The notes: generated by a model from the letters alone, not told the origin. A DNA stretch of 64,000 nucleotides from Fervidibacillus halotolerans (GCF_026547205.1 NZ_CP106877.1:2258771-2322770), one strand, 5' to 3'. Positions 34,463 through 44,830 are shown, counted from the stretch's first letter. Program-made: numbers and translations.

Positions 34463-35026
34463 GTGTTTTTGTTTGAATTTTATAAAAATATTTTCCATTC
34501 CGCCCATTTCTTTCAAAACCGTCCCTACCTTCATTCAAATGACATGAAAAGAAATCCCTAATGAAAAAAATTAAACTGCTGTATGGGAAAAATAAAAATC
34601 CCATTTCTTTATCGTCCACCACCAATCCTCAGTAAAAAAGAAGGATTTCACTTATTCTCGAACTTTTCCATTTTTTGACCCTATGTAATTTTGATACCCA
34701 ATAAATTAGCGTATAAGACACGTAAAACCTCCCCCTCTTCACCTTATAGAAGAATCAACCGTTCGAAAAACTATCTGCACTTTCCTTTCTAGCTTTTCCA
34801 CAAATCAGGGGCGAAGTGATGAAGAAGGCGAGGTTAGCCCGTATTTTTTATAATTTCATACATATAAATATTCTAAATCAGGTAGGAATCGTATACTGAC
34901 AAATCGTGATTATAAGGTCAATACCTTTTGTCCAATGAATTGTAAAAGTTATATAAAATCTCCACTTTCCATTAGGCGATTGTTTGAGGAAAAGAACTGT
35001 TTCATACTAGTTGAAAGGCTTCATTG

Positions 35027-36565
35027 TTATATCGATGAAATCGGATGCCCCGACCTTATAGCTTGACGAATTTTATACTTTAACACTTTTCCAGAAGCAT
35101 TTCGGGGAATTTTCTTCTCTTCAATAATCTCTGAAGGAATTTTGTATCCAGCTAAATGTTTCCTACAAAAGGTCTTAATTTCTTCATGATCCAATTTTCC
35201 CCCCTCTTTCGGAACAATAATGGCTACTACCCGTTCTCCCCATACTTCATCAGGGGCTCCAACTACAGCCGCCTCTAAAATTTGTGGATGGCGATACAAT
35301 ACGTGCTCTACTTCGGTTGAATAAATATTTTCTCCACCGCTAATAATCATGTCTTTTTTTCGATCAACTAGGGTAATATAGCCATCTTCATCAATAATTG
35401 CCAAATCTCCCGTATATAACCACCCATCCTTAATCGTTTTCGCTGTTTCTTCTGGTTTGTTGTAATATCGCTTCATCATCATTTCACTTTTGAGAATCAT
35501 TTCTCCTACTTGTCCCGGATACACATCCTTATTCATTTCATCCACTACACGAACTTCCGTATTTAACATTGATTTGCCACCGGCACCGATTTTCGTCTTA
35601 TGTTCTTCAGGTAATAAATAAACACCTCCAGGACCACCCTCCGTTAATCCACACAAATTGTAAAATTGGTCCGTTCCAAAAAACGCCATCGATTTTTCTA
35701 ACAAGGCGATGGGCATCGGTGCTGCTCCATAAGCACAACGCTTTACCGATGATAAATTGTATTCTTCAGCATTCGGTACTTGAAGGAGAAAATTATACAT
35801 CGTCGGTATACCAAAAAAGAAACTGATATGATATTTCTCTATATCTCTTAACACGTCCATCGGTTGAAACTGCTGATGAACGATTTGAGTGCACCCCAAA
35901 TAAGTACCGGTAACAGTAAATAAATTTAATTCGGCAGAATGAAACATCGGTGCCACATGTAGTAACCGATCTTCCGGGCCTAATTTTAAGATGATAGCGG
36001 TTGACAAAGCAACATGAATGATCCGATGGTGGTCAAACAATGCCCCTTTCGGATATCCTGTTGTACCGGAAGTATACAATATTTCCGCGTCATCCCGTTC
36101 ATCAACGGTTATATCCGGTTCTGAACTATTTTCCGAAATCATATCGGACAAGCTCATTTGTTCCGGCAAAGGGGTTTGATCAACACAAACCATATATTTC
36201 AACTGATGGTTATCTTTCCCTGCTTCTTGGATAAGTTCCCGATACGTTCCGTCAAAAAAGACACATACCGAATCCGAATCTTGTAAAATATATGCTGCCT
36301 CCCTTGCTGTTAAACGAAAATTAATTGGGACCGCAACAGCACCAGCCTTTAATATTGCATAAAATACGATCATAAATAAATCGGAGTTTTTCATCATTAA
36401 CGCCACTTTATCTCCCTTTTGAATCCCCTTATTCAATAGGCCGTTTGCTAATTTGTTTACCTCCTGATTAAATTGAGCATACGTATATTCTTTTTCACCA
36501 TAAATTATCGCCTTTTTTTCCGGAATTCTTCTTGCATTACGTGCTAATGTTAAACCGATATGCAA
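35027..36565 (-). CDS. Long-chain acyl-CoA ligase (AMP-binding)
   Basis: Second acyl-adenylate-forming ligase of this region. Signatures are EILYTSGTTGYPKGALFDHHR, FYNLCGLTEGGPGGVYLLP, GEMILKSEMMMKRYYNKPEE, the core TGDLAIIDEDGYITLVDRKKDMIISGG (residues about 395-420) and the C-terminal lysine region IPRNASGKVLKYKIRQA. 512 residues. TTG start at 36565, 7 bases after GGAGGG. It follows the CaiB/BaiF gene by about 70 bases, in the same transcription unit as the thiolase and acyl-CoA dehydrogenase genes. Confidence 0.92.
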   Translation of the reverse strand: MHIGLTLARNARRIPEKKAIIYGEKEYTYAQFNQEVNKLANGLLNKGIQKGDKVALMMKNSDLFMIVFYAILKAGAVAVPINFRLTAREAAYILQDSDSVCVFFDGTYRELIQEAGKDNHQLKYMVCVDQTPLPEQMSLSDMISENSSEPDITVDERDDAEILYTSGTTGYPKGALFDHHRIIHVALSTAIILKLGPEDRLLHVAPMFHSAELNLFTVTGTYLGCTQIVHQQFQPMDVLRDIEKYHISFFFGIPTMYNFLLQVPNAEEYNLSSVKRCAYGAAPMPIALLEKSMAFFGTDQFYNLCGLTEGGPGGVYLLPEEHKTKIGAGGKSMLNTEVRVVDEMNKDVYPGQVGEMILKSEMMMKRYYNKPEETAKTIKDGWLYTGDLAIIDEDGYITLVDRKKDMIISGGENIYSTEVEHVLYRHPQILEAAVVGAPDEVWGERVVAIIVPKEGGKLDHEEIKTFCRKHLAGYKIPSEIIEEKKIPRNASGKVLKYKIRQAIRSGHPISSI

Positions 36566-36638
36566 TGTTCTCCCTCCTATTTTTTAAATATTCTGTATTT
36601 TATGCGCAAAGGAATTTATCTTCGCCTATGTGATGTTT

Positions 36639-37796
36639 TCATTCATCCGATTCCGTAGTTACACCTCGATATTCTTCAATTTCTCTTAAAATGTCCGATG
36701 TATGCTCTCCATGTTTTGGTGCAGGCGACCGGATTTTACCAGGTGTTTCCGATAGTTTAATCGGAATTCCGATCTGTTGGACAGTGTGTCGTTCACCGCC
36801 AATCCGTTCAATCATTTTCCTAGCTTGAATTTGTGGGTGACGAATCATTTCTTGAAAACGTAAAACTGGAGATACACAGGCTTCACTTCCTTTGAAAATT
36901 TCCATCCACTCGTCCAACGTTTTTGTAGAAATTACCGATTGTATTTCGGCTTTCATCCACTCCTGTTTACGCTGCGGGGAATAGAGCAAGGGAATAAGGT
37001 CTGTTTTTCCAATCCGTTGACAAAATACTTTCCAAAATTTCGGCTCCAATGCTCCTACTGATAGCCATCGATCATCCTTTGTTTGATAAATGGAATAACA
37101 AGCTAACTCCCCGGTAAGGAATTCGTTCAAATATGAATCTTCATCTCCCTTCATGAAAAAATTCGGTAATGTTGTCTGCATCCAGGCAAGGACACCATCC
37201 AGCATAGAAATATCAATAAACTGGCCTTTCCCCGATCGTTCCCGTTCAAAAAGGGCAAGGAGAATTCCTACGATTGCCGGATATGCCCCACCTCCAAGAT
37301 CAGCAATTTGCACGGCTGGGATTGACGGCTTTCCATCAGTTCCACGATTTATATTTAAAAAACCAGCGTAACTAATAAAATTAATATCATGTCCTGGCAT
37401 CTTCGCATATGGACCCGTCTGCCCGTAACCGGTTATTGCACAATATATTAGCTTTGGATTGACTTTTTTTAATATTTGATAACCGAGACCGAGCCGTTCC
37501 ATCACACCCGGCCGGAACGATTCGATGACCACATCGGCTATCTTGACCAATTTCAAAAATTGATCCTTTCCACTCTCTTTCTTCAAATCAAGGATGATGC
37601 TTTTTTTATTTCGGTTTAACGAATGGAATATCGCACTACTTTCATCCACTTTCGGTTCGAATTGTCGTGCATAATCTCCGACTTTCGGATCTTCAATTTT
37701 AATCACTTCCGCTCCGAAATCAGCTAAAACCATTGTCGCAAAAGGACCGGGAAGGAGACGGGTTAAATCTAAAACACGAATGGATGATAAAGGCAA
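36639..37796 (-). CDS. CaiB/BaiF family III CoA-transferase or alpha-methylacyl-CoA racemase
   Basis: Moves CoA between acids or epimerises 2-methylacyl-CoA. The family start PLSSIRVLDLTRLLPGPFAT is clear, followed by DFGAEVIKIEDPKVGDYAR, SFRPGVMERLGLGY, ITGYGQTGPYAKMPGHDINF and QIADLGGGAYPAIVGILLAL. The GHDIN and ADLGGG segments hold the His and Asp used by racemases, so AMACR-type activity is at least as likely as CoA transfer. I start at TTG 37796 (spacing 6 from GGAGGG); the ATG at 37802 touches that site. Confidence 0.85.
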   Translation of the reverse strand: MPLSSIRVLDLTRLLPGPFATMVLADFGAEVIKIEDPKVGDYARQFEPKVDESSAIFHSLNRNKKSIILDLKKESGKDQFLKLVKIADVVIESFRPGVMERLGLGYQILKKVNPKLIYCAITGYGQTGPYAKMPGHDINFISYAGFLNINRGTDGKPSIPAVQIADLGGGAYPAIVGILLALFERERSGKGQFIDISMLDGVLAWMQTTLPNFFMKGDEDSYLNEFLTGELACYSIYQTKDDRWLSVGALEPKFWKVFCQRIGKTDLIPLLYSPQRKQEWMKAEIQSVISTKTLDEWMEIFKGSEACVSPVLRFQEMIRHPQIQARKMIERIGGERHTVQQIGIPIKLSETPGKIRSPAPKHGEHTSDILREIEEYRGVTTESDE

Positions 37797-38079
37797 AAAC
37801 ATCCCTCCCTTCTTTTTCATTTATTTCCTTATCCGATCGATGATCTATTTTCATGACAAGTTTCCGATTGTTCCCCACCCCAACGATGTATTTTCAAAAG
37901 GGAGTCAAACGAGTCGGGTCAAAGCCTACTCGGAACGATGGCAATAAAAGGTCGATGAAGAAGAAGGTGTAAACGGACTGAGTTAAAACCTGCTTTTATA
38001 ATTTCAACAAAGGACAACTGTCATTCGAAGCCAAAACGAACCGAGTGATTCCATATCCAAATAAGACCAGTTTGACTTA

Positions 38080-39231
38080 TCAATCCAATCTTTCAATAAT
38101 GGTCGCATTAGCCATCCCAAATCCTTCACACATCGTTTGAAGTCCGTATTTTCCACCGGTCCGTTCCAATTCATGCATCATCGTAATCATGAGCCTAGCT
38201 CCACTTGCACCTAAAGGATGACCGAGGGCGATGGCTCCACCGTTCGGATTCAATTTTTTCGAATCGGCACCTGTTTCTTTTAACCAGACAATTGGAACGG
38301 ATGCGAAGGCTTCATTCACTTCGAATGCATCAATGTCATCAATGGAAAGACCAGCCTTTTTTAACACTTTCCAAGTGGCAGGAATCGGACCGGTGAGCAT
38401 CAATGTCGGATCAGAACCGACCACCGTTCGAGCAATAATGCGAAACCGTGGCTTTAGTCCGAGTTGTACCGCCTTTTCCCTTGACATGATCAACAAGGCT
38501 GCAGCCCCATCGCTAATTTGGCTCGAGTTTCCTGCAGTAATTTGTCCCTGTTCATGAAAAGCCGGTTGCAATGCAGCGAGTTTTTCTATGGACGTATCCG
38601 TTCTCGGGCCTTCATCCTCCTTTACCACCTCGACCGTTCCATCGGGATGCTCCACTTCCACCGGTATAATTTCCCTTTCAAATCGCCCGTTTCGTTTTGC
38701 AACAATCGCCCGATGGTGGCTTTCCAATGAAAACGCATCCATTTCTTCCCTACTTATCCCCCACTTGTCGGCGATTCGTTCCGCAGATAATCCTTGATGA
38801 ATGATGTCATATTTTTTCGTTAATTGTTCGCTAAAGGTAACGCCCAAAGTGTTGGATCCGATTGGAACCCGAGACATGCTTTCCACACCGCCGGCTATGA
38901 CCACGTCCATATCTCCACTTAATATTGCTTGAGCAGCGAAATGAACGGCTTGTTGACTTGAACCACATTGCCTGTCGATTGTCACGCCGGGAACGTCCAT
39001 CGGTAATCCTGCAATTAATGCCGCTTGTCTCGCAATATCTTGTGATTGCTCGCCCACTTGGGTGACGCAGCCATAAATCACATCTTCAATCATTTTTGGT
39101 GAAATTCCAGTCCTATTTATCAATTCCTTTATTGGTTTGGCTGCTAGCTCTTCCGCACGTATTCCGCTTAACTTTCCTTTTTTCTTTCCAATCGGTGTTC
39201 GGACTCCTTCTACAATCACCGCTTCCCGCAT
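38080..39231 (-). CDS. Thiolase (acetyl-CoA acyltransferase)
   Basis: Cleaves 3-ketoacyl-CoA to acetyl-CoA and a shortened acyl-CoA. The nucleophilic cysteine sits in TIDRQCGSSQQAVHFAAQAI (about residue 89), the conserved histidine in NPNGGAIALGHPLGASGARL, and the second cysteine in MCEGFGMANATIIERL. 383 residues. It forms part of a minus-strand beta-oxidation set with the acyl-CoA dehydrogenase and SDR genes upstream. Confidence 0.93.
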   Translation of the reverse strand: MREAVIVEGVRTPIGKKKGKLSGIRAEELAAKPIKELINRTGISPKMIEDVIYGCVTQVGEQSQDIARQAALIAGLPMDVPGVTIDRQCGSSQQAVHFAAQAILSGDMDVVIAGGVESMSRVPIGSNTLGVTFSEQLTKKYDIIHQGLSAERIADKWGISREEMDAFSLESHHRAIVAKRNGRFEREIIPVEVEHPDGTVEVVKEDEGPRTDTSIEKLAALQPAFHEQGQITAGNSSQISDGAAALLIMSREKAVQLGLKPRFRIIARTVVGSDPTLMLTGPIPATWKVLKKAGLSIDDIDAFEVNEAFASVPIVWLKETGADSKKLNPNGGAIALGHPLGASGARLMITMMHELERTGGKYGLQTMCEGFGMANATIIERLD

Positions 39232-39362
39232 TCTCTTTCCCCTTTCCTCGTTATAATGAACAGTTCTAAGAAATCGTTTAATCCCCTACCTTCTATACAA
39301 AAACGTATGTTAGTGGGATTTGTAAAAATGATTTTTCTTTGCAATCGGTTGATCGATTCCCA

Positions 39363-40508
39363 TTACAAACCGATATTTTTTGCGATGATTTGTTTCATAA
39401 TTTCGTTCGTACCTGCATAAATGGATGTCACAATAATGTCTCGATACCTTCTAGCAATCGGATATTCTTCCATATATCCGTACCCGCCGTGAAGCTGCAA
39501 ACATTCCCCCGCTATTTTTTTCGCTACATCGGTCACCCACCATTTTGCCATCGACACTTCGGTTACAATCGATTTTTTTGCCGTATGATCTTCAATGAGT
39601 CGATCGACGAAAGTACGACCGATTTCCAGTTCCGTTTTCATTTCCGCTATTTTAAACTGGGTGTTTTGAAACTTAGAGATCGGCTGTCCAAAGGCGGTTC
39701 TTTCCTTGACATATTCGATCGTTTCCTCCAACATCATTTCCGCAGCTTTTAAACTTTGGATTGCGACGAGTAATCGTTCTTGCTGAAGTTTTTCCATCAA
39801 ATAGAAAAAGCCTTTTCCCTCTTCTCCGAGAAGATTGTCTTTCGAAACGCGGGCATCTTCAAAAATGAGCGTACTCGTGTCATTTGCATGTTGCCCAATT
39901 TTTTCCAATTTTTTCCCTTTTGAAAAGCCGGGGGTTCCCGCCTCCACGACAAATAAACTGATCCCTTTATGAGGTGGATTTGCATTCGGATTCGTTTTTG
40001 CAACAACAATGACCAGATCTGCTGAATATCCATTTGTAATAAATGTCTTTTCTCCGTTTAATATATAATGATCACCTTCTCGGATTGCAACCGTTTTAAT
40101 GCCTGCTAAATCCGAACCTGCCCCCGGCTCTGTCATCGCAATGGCTGAAATGAGATCGCCACGAATAGCCCCAGGAATCCATCGTTGTTTTTGTTCTTCT
40201 GTCCCATAGGAGTCGATGTATGGCATAACAATGTCGTTATGTAATCCGATCCCAATTAATCCAGATCCTACCCGTTCCAACTCTTCATTTAACACGACGG
40301 AATAGCCAAAATCTGCCTGAAACCCTCCGTATCGTTCCTCTGCCTGTGGAAATAGAAACCCTTGTTTACCTAATTTTTTCCAAAATGAACGGGGAACTTG
40401 TTTTTCCTTTTCCCATTCGTTGTAATAGGGAATCGCTTCCTTTTCTAAAAATTTTCTTAAAGAGTCGCGAAAAATATCATGTTCTTCTTTTATAAACGCT
40501 CTTTTCAA
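39363..40508 (-). CDS. Acyl-CoA dehydrogenase
   Basis: FAD enzyme that introduces the 2,3-double bond into acyl-CoA. Signatures: IAMTEPGAGSDLAGIKTVA, NGEKTFITNGYSADLVIVVA, ERTAFGQPISKFQNTQFKIA, LQLHGGYGYMEEYPIARRYR and the C-terminal IYAGTNEIMKQIIAKNIGL, whose Glu is the catalytic base position in many members. About 381 residues. Start is taken as TTG 40508 (MKRAFIKEEHDIF), 8 bases after GGGG; the GTG at 40517 is also possible. Confidence 0.92.
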   Translation of the reverse strand: MKRAFIKEEHDIFRDSLRKFLEKEAIPYYNEWEKEKQVPRSFWKKLGKQGFLFPQAEERYGGFQADFGYSVVLNEELERVGSGLIGIGLHNDIVMPYIDSYGTEEQKQRWIPGAIRGDLISAIAMTEPGAGSDLAGIKTVAIREGDHYILNGEKTFITNGYSADLVIVVAKTNPNANPPHKGISLFVVEAGTPGFSKGKKLEKIGQHANDTSTLIFEDARVSKDNLLGEEGKGFFYLMEKLQQERLLVAIQSLKAAEMMLEETIEYVKERTAFGQPISKFQNTQFKIAEMKTELEIGRTFVDRLIEDHTAKKSIVTEVSMAKWWVTDVAKKIAGECLQLHGGYGYMEEYPIARRYRDIIVTSIYAGTNEIMKQIIAKNIGL

Positions 40509-40587
40509 AGGATTCACCCCATTTTATCGGTCCGTTTCTCATCCGTTTTTTCCCAAATTAAAACTAGCCGTATCCACTTGTTATTTT

Positions 40588-41355
40588 TTATTTCGGCTGC
40601 ATGCGAATCGCACCATCTAGACGAATCGTTTCACCATTTAACATTGGGTTTTCAATTATGCTTTTCACGAGCATTCCGTATTCATTAGGATCACCGAGCC
40701 GCTGTGGAAATGGGGTCATTTTTCCTAACGCTTCCCGTGCCTTTTCCGGTAAAGTAGAAAAAAGTGGTGTGTTAAAGAGTCCCGGTGCAATCGTCATAAC
40801 CCGGATGCCAAAGGGTGCCAAATCCCGTGCAACTGGTAGCGTCATGCCGACAACGCCCCCTTTCGATGCACTGTACGCTACTTGACCAATTTGCCCTTCA
40901 AAGGCTGCTACCGATGCGGTATTAATGATCACACCCCTTTCCCCATGTTCATTCGGTTCATTTTCGACCATTTTTTCTGCAGCAAGTCGAATCATGTTAA
41001 ACGTTCCAATCAAGTTCACTTGAATAACTTTCGAAAAGGATGCTAAATCATGGGCACCATTTTTTCCGACGGTTTTTTTAGCAATGGCAATTCCAGCACA
41101 ATTGACGAGAATATGGATGCCGCCGAATATTTCTATCACTTCCTTAATACCGGATTCAACACTTTTTTCATCAGCTACATCCACCTTTACAAAATGGACC
41201 TGGCTCCCGAGTTCTTCCTTTAAGCTTCGTCCCCTTTTTTCATCCAAATCGAAAATGGCTGCCTTCCCTCCACTTTCTACAATTTTCCGGACAGTAGCCT
41301 CTCCCAAACCGGAAGCTCCCCCCGTTATGACGGCCACATGGTTTTCTACATTCAT
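40588..41355 (-). CDS. Short-chain dehydrogenase, 3-hydroxyacyl-CoA dehydrogenase type
   Basis: NAD-dependent oxidoreductase of the 17-beta-HSD10 (type II 3-hydroxyacyl-CoA dehydrogenase) kind. Motifs are the cofactor loop [28 protein letters not shown], the active site [20 protein letters not shown] (YxxxK) and the C-terminal [13 protein letters not shown]. The DLDEKRG segment after beta-2 fits NAD preference. I start at ATG 41355, right behind AAAGGGAG; the open frame extends 30 codons further without a good site. It would supply the hydroxyacyl-CoA oxidation step missing from the neighbours. Confidence 0.9.
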   Translation of the reverse strand: MNVENHVAVITGGASGLGEATVRKIVESGGKAAIFDLDEKRGRSLKEELGSQVHFVKVDVADEKSVESGIKEVIEIFGGIHILVNCAGIAIAKKTVGKNGAHDLASFSKVIQVNLIGTFNMIRLAAEKMVENEPNEHGERGVIINTASVAAFEGQIGQVAYSASKGGVVGMTLPVARDLAPFGIRVMTIAPGLFNTPLFSTLPEKAREALGKMTPFPQRLGDPNEYGMLVKSIIENPMLNGETIRLDGAIRMQPK

Positions 41356-41483
41356 TCTCCCTTTCCCCCTTCGTTTGTAAGATTCATTTTTTTCTTGCAG
41401 CGTTGAATAGCAAGTTAAAACAATCCGATAGATTCGTAGACCCATTTTTAAAAAACCTTAAACAGGTAAATTGTTTTAACCGC

Positions 41484-42098
41484 TTACATTTCTTCGGTTG
41501 AATTTTCTCCTCCTTTCAAAAGAATCCGCAATAAATAATCCGAAATGGTCTCCGCCAGCTCCTTTACATCCTTTTTTCCTTCTGGCGAATACCATTGGAC
41601 AACCCAGTTCATTGCACCAAGTAAAAGATTTCTAACGATTTTCACATCGACCGGGTGAAAAACCTTTTCTTCCACACCCATCGTGATGATTCGGTCAAAA
41701 TAGGACTCATATTGTCCACGTAGATGCAATATTTTCTCTAAATATTGTTTTTCAAAAACTTGTTCCGGTTTGATACCAATGGAAAAACCCATCCTCTCTC
41801 TAATGACGAACTCGATATGTTTGATCATCGCCCGGCGCAGTTTTTCGGTCACATTTCCTTGTTCTTCTATCACATTTTTTATATTTTCAATGCTTTCTTG
41901 AATTAGCATTGCTTGCGTCTGATAGATTAAATCTTGCTTGTCCTTAAAATAATAGTAGATGGATCCCTTCGTCATATATAGATGGGCGGCTATATCTTCT
42001 AAAGTCGTTTTATGGTATCCCTTTTCCGATATGATTTTTACTGCTGATCGTAAAATATCTTCCCTTTTCTTCGCAATCTTTTTTTCCCGCAATGACAA
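41484..42098 (-). CDS. TetR-family regulator, probably of the acyl-CoA gene cluster (FadR-like)
   Basis: First gene of the minus-strand acyl-CoA cluster. Helix-turn-helix: TTLEDIAAHLYMTKGSIYYY with FKDKQDLIYQT after it. The C-terminal part is of the FadR/AcnR type that binds acyl-CoA, which fits the neighbours but is inferred. I prefer TTG 42098 (MSLREKKIAKKRED), 8 bases after AAAGGG; the GTG at 42107 would touch it. Confidence 0.85.
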   Translation of the reverse strand: MSLREKKIAKKREDILRSAVKIISEKGYHKTTLEDIAAHLYMTKGSIYYYFKDKQDLIYQTQAMLIQESIENIKNVIEEQGNVTEKLRRAMIKHIEFVIRERMGFSIGIKPEQVFEKQYLEKILHLRGQYESYFDRIITMGVEEKVFHPVDVKIVRNLLLGAMNWVVQWYSPEGKKDVKELAETISDYLLRILLKGGENSTEEM

Positions 42099-42150
42099 TG
42101 TAATCACCCTTTGAATTAATCCTATTGAGTGGAAATAATTTGTTATAAAA

Positions 42151-42179
42151 ATTCTAATTGTTCAGTTTTTGTATGTCAA
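42151..42179 (-). promoter_or_regulatory. Promoter of the TetR/acyl-CoA cluster
   Basis: On the minus strand TTGACA (42174-42179), 17 bases, TAGAAT (42151-42156). -10 and downstream bases (TAGAATTTTTATAA) resemble those of the promoter at 34435-34462, so both acyl-CoA units may share control. Confidence 0.7.
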
Positions 42180-42332
42180 GTCAATTTTTTATATTTTTAG
42201 AAAAAAATGAATATATTTGTTGGAAGATGGCATGTTTTGAATGCGGATTGAAAAATGATGGTTGTGGAAAAAATGGAAGAGTCATGTGAAACTTTTGGCA
42301 GGTATTGTTATTACTATTTGGTTTTAGAATGA

Positions 42333-42371
42333 AAAAAGCATCTCTAAGTTGAACAATCCACTTAAAGATGC
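42333..42371 (-). terminator. Terminator of the DUF2283 gene
   Basis: On the minus strand GCATCTTTAAG pairs with CTTAGAGATGC, followed by TTTTTT (42333-42338). Confidence 0.85.
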
Positions 42372-42381
42372 GTCCTTTACG

Positions 42382-42759
42382 TTACAGTTTGTTTTCCGGG
42401 TATCTTTCTAAATCGATGATATCAAAGCCGATGAATCCCTTATAATCTTCTTTAGAAAATAAGAAGTCTATTCCTAAAAAATGATATTTACTTACTACTT
42501 CTTTTTCATTCATACGAAAAGAATATTTATGTTCATTTTTCGTATATATATTTTTTTCTTTAACTAAATTTTTAAGGCCGAGTGCCTCTTCACCAAATAA
42601 TTCTAAACCAACGATTTTCCCTTCTGTATCTATATCTAAAGATATAAAAGGATTAACTTCTAGTTCTTCCGTTTCCTCGATGGTGTATTTGTATTTTTTT
42701 GTAAATACATAAATATAACCGAACCCGGATTCATGATCAAAACTAATTCTCTTACCCAT
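42382..42759 (-). CDS. DUF2283-type small protein of unknown function
   Basis: 125 residues, no membrane segment. The N-terminal part has the DUF2283 pattern (GFGYIYVFTKKYKYTIEETEEL, then NPFISLDIDTEGKIVGLELF), normally a stand-alone 50-60 residue domain. The rest (about 60-125) is a charged extension I do not recognise. ATG 42759 follows AAGGG with 8-base spacing. Low-GC codon use and the single-gene unit with its own terminator suggest an accessory gene. Confidence 0.65.
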   Translation of the reverse strand: MGKRISFDHESGFGYIYVFTKKYKYTIEETEELEVNPFISLDIDTEGKIVGLELFGEEALGLKNLVKEKNIYTKNEHKYSFRMNEKEVVSKYHFLGIDFLFSKEDYKGFIGFDIIDLERYPENKL

Positions 42760-42825
42760 GTATATCACCCTTTTTTTGTTTTACCCATCTTGCTTTTAGT
42801 CTACTTTGTAAGGGAAATATATTTT

Positions 42826-42864
42826 ACAAAAAATAGAGTCTAAAAAATAAACACGCTTTAGACT
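42826..42864 (-). terminator. Terminator of ung
   Basis: On the minus strand AGTCTAAA pairs with TTTAGACT (42837-42864), followed by CTATTTTTTG. Confidence 0.75.
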
Positions 42865-42906
42865 GGATGAACAAAGTTTTCATCGAATCGTCCGCTTTTT
42901 TATCAA

Positions 42907-43605
42907 CTACACTCGAATTTCATGTGCAACAATTGGCAACTGCCAGTCGATCTCTTCCTGCCCGATTTCTCGTAAGATTTCATTCGTTTTCGAAAAAGGT
43001 TTGCTCCCGAAAAATCCTCGGTGGGCAGATAACGGGCTTGGATGGGGTGATTTAATAATATAATGTTTCGTCGTGTCAATTAACGATATTTTACTTTGGG
43101 CAGCACTTCCCCATAATATGTAGACGATTGGATGATCCTTTTTATTTAACTGTTCAATGACCATGTCTGTAAATTGTTCCCACCCTTTTCCTTTATGGGA
43201 ATGGGCGATTCCTTTTCTTACGGTCAGTACTGTGTTCAATAACAATACCCCTTGCTTTGCCCAAGGGACTAAATATCCATCTTTCGGTAGCGGACAACCG
43301 ATATCATTTTGTAATTCAATGAATATATTTTTTAATGATGGCGGAAAAGGGACGCCTGGTTTTACAGAAAAACTGAGTCCATGGGCTTGATTCGGTCCAT
43401 GGTACGGATCTTGTCCCAAGATGACCACCTTCACTTGATGAAAGGGGGTGTAATGGAGGGCATTGAATATATCGTACATATCCGGATACACTGTGTAAGT
43501 TGCATATTCTTTTTTCAAAAATTCTCTCAACTGTAAATAATACGGTTTTGTAAACTCTTCTTGTAAAAGAGGGGCCCAATCGTTTTTTAAAATAGTCTTT
43601 TTCAT
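42907..43605 (-). CDS. ung: Uracil-DNA glycosylase
   Basis: Removes uracil from DNA as the first step of base excision repair. Family 1 signatures are complete: the water-activating motif [20 protein letters not shown], the uracil-pocket region [12 protein letters not shown], and the DNA-intercalation loop [15 protein letters not shown]. About 232 residues, normal. ATG 43605 follows AGGGTGATC. Confidence 0.97.
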   Translation of the reverse strand: MKKTILKNDWAPLLQEEFTKPYYLQLREFLKKEYATYTVYPDMYDIFNALHYTPFHQVKVVILGQDPYHGPNQAHGLSFSVKPGVPFPPSLKNIFIELQNDIGCPLPKDGYLVPWAKQGVLLLNTVLTVRKGIAHSHKGKGWEQFTDMVIEQLNKKDHPIVYILWGSAAQSKISLIDTTKHYIIKSPHPSPLSAHRGFFGSKPFSKTNEILREIGQEEIDWQLPIVAHEIRV

Positions 43606-43733
43606 GGTGATCACCCTAACGATTTTTCTTCTATTATAGCAGAGGGACTGTCCCCAAGCATAATAGATGATAAAATCGGAATCATTCCGTATTATAGTTT
43701 ATATGAAAAAATGAATCAAAAGGGAGAGAAAAA

Positions 43734-44699
43734 ATGAATCAAAAGGTTGAAAGAGGATTACGCTACTTTCCAATTGCTTTATTCGCTAGTGTGATGGGGA
43801 TCTCTGGCGTAACGATATCTCTAAAACTATTTGAAAACATGTGGGAAATCGGCCATGGTATATCTACTACTTTTCTTATTTTCGCTAGCCTGCTATTTTT
43901 GATTAACGCGATTATACTTCTTCATCGACTTATTCGATTTAAAGAGGATGTGAAAAAAGATTTCAATCATCCCGTGCGAATGAATTTTTTTGCGGCAATT
44001 TCCATTAGTTTATTGTTATTAAGCGTTCCCTATTATGAAATCAACGAGCTTTTGTCCTTTTACCTTTGGATCGCCGGGGCAGTTCTTCAACTGATCTTTA
44101 CTTTATTTATTCTTACGAAGGTCATTTGGAAACATACCTTCGAAGTGCCCCAATTTAATCCGGCTTGGTTTATTCCGATCGTCGGAAATCTCGTCGTTCC
44201 ACTAGCTGGGGTGTACCATGCTGGGGTGGACATAAATTGGTTGTTTTTTAGTTTGGGGATCTTTTTTAGTATCGTCTATATTACTTTGTTTTTGTATCGT
44301 ATGTTTTTCCATCCAGTACTTCCCCCGAAGTTAAGGCCGACTTTTTATATTTTATTAGCACCTCCTGGAGTAGGGATGGTTTCTTATTTGAAGTTAGTAG
44401 GTGAATTGGATTCTTTCGCTTATATTTTATTTGGAATCGCCTTTTATATTGGACTGCTATTGTTATTTCAATTCAAACGATTTTTTACAATCCCATTTTT
44501 TATTTCATGGTGGGCGTATCTCTTCCCGTCCGCAGCGGTTACGAACGCGACGTATTTTATGTATGCGGAAACTGGAAAAGTATATTACAGTTGGCTATTT
44601 CAACTTCAAGTGGCCGGCTTACTCGTCTTGGTCGTATATTTGCTATGGAAAACAATCCAATTAGCGATAAACAAATCCCTATGTTTGAAAGAAGAATAA
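43734..44699 (+). CDS. SLAC1/TehA-family anion channel or transporter
   Basis: Ten-helix membrane protein of the tellurite-resistance/C4-dicarboxylate transporter family. The N-terminal FPIALFASVMGISGVTISL and later PQFNPAWFIPIVGNLVVPLA, LRPTFYILLAPPGVGMVSYL and FFISWWAYLFPSAAVTNATY are typical, with the conserved Phe-rich pore helices. 321 residues. The substrate is uncertain (nitrate, chloride, organic acids or tellurite in relatives). The stretch ATGAATCAAAAG with its flanks is duplicated at the start, at 43712 and 43734; the second ATG follows GGGAGAG and is chosen. Confidence 0.88.
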   Translation: MNQKVERGLRYFPIALFASVMGISGVTISLKLFENMWEIGHGISTTFLIFASLLFLINAIILLHRLIRFKEDVKKDFNHPVRMNFFAAISISLLLLSVPYYEINELLSFYLWIAGAVLQLIFTLFILTKVIWKHTFEVPQFNPAWFIPIVGNLVVPLAGVYHAGVDINWLFFSLGIFFSIVYITLFLYRMFFHPVLPPKLRPTFYILLAPPGVGMVSYLKLVGELDSFAYILFGIAFYIGLLLLFQFKRFFTIPFFISWWAYLFPSAAVTNATYFMYAETGKVYYSWLFQLQVAGLLVLVVYLLWKTIQLAINKSLCLKEE

Positions 44700-44716
44700 T
44701 AAATCAACATGTGGAG

Positions 44717-44830
44717 TGGGTCGGGGTTCCGGTTCTCTTGACCCAGCAGTGGGTCGGGGTTCCGGTTCTTTTGGCCCACTTTCAAACTTCCAAAATTTGG
44801 TGGGTCGGGGTTCCGGTTCCTTTGGACCAC
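44717..44830. repeat. Three tandem GGGTC/GACCC-family hairpins
   Basis: Stems at 44717-44745, 44748-44780 and 44800-44830, each with the loop GGGGTTCCGGTTC followed by T/C-rich bases. They lie between the convergent SLAC1 and SDR genes. Confidence 0.85.
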
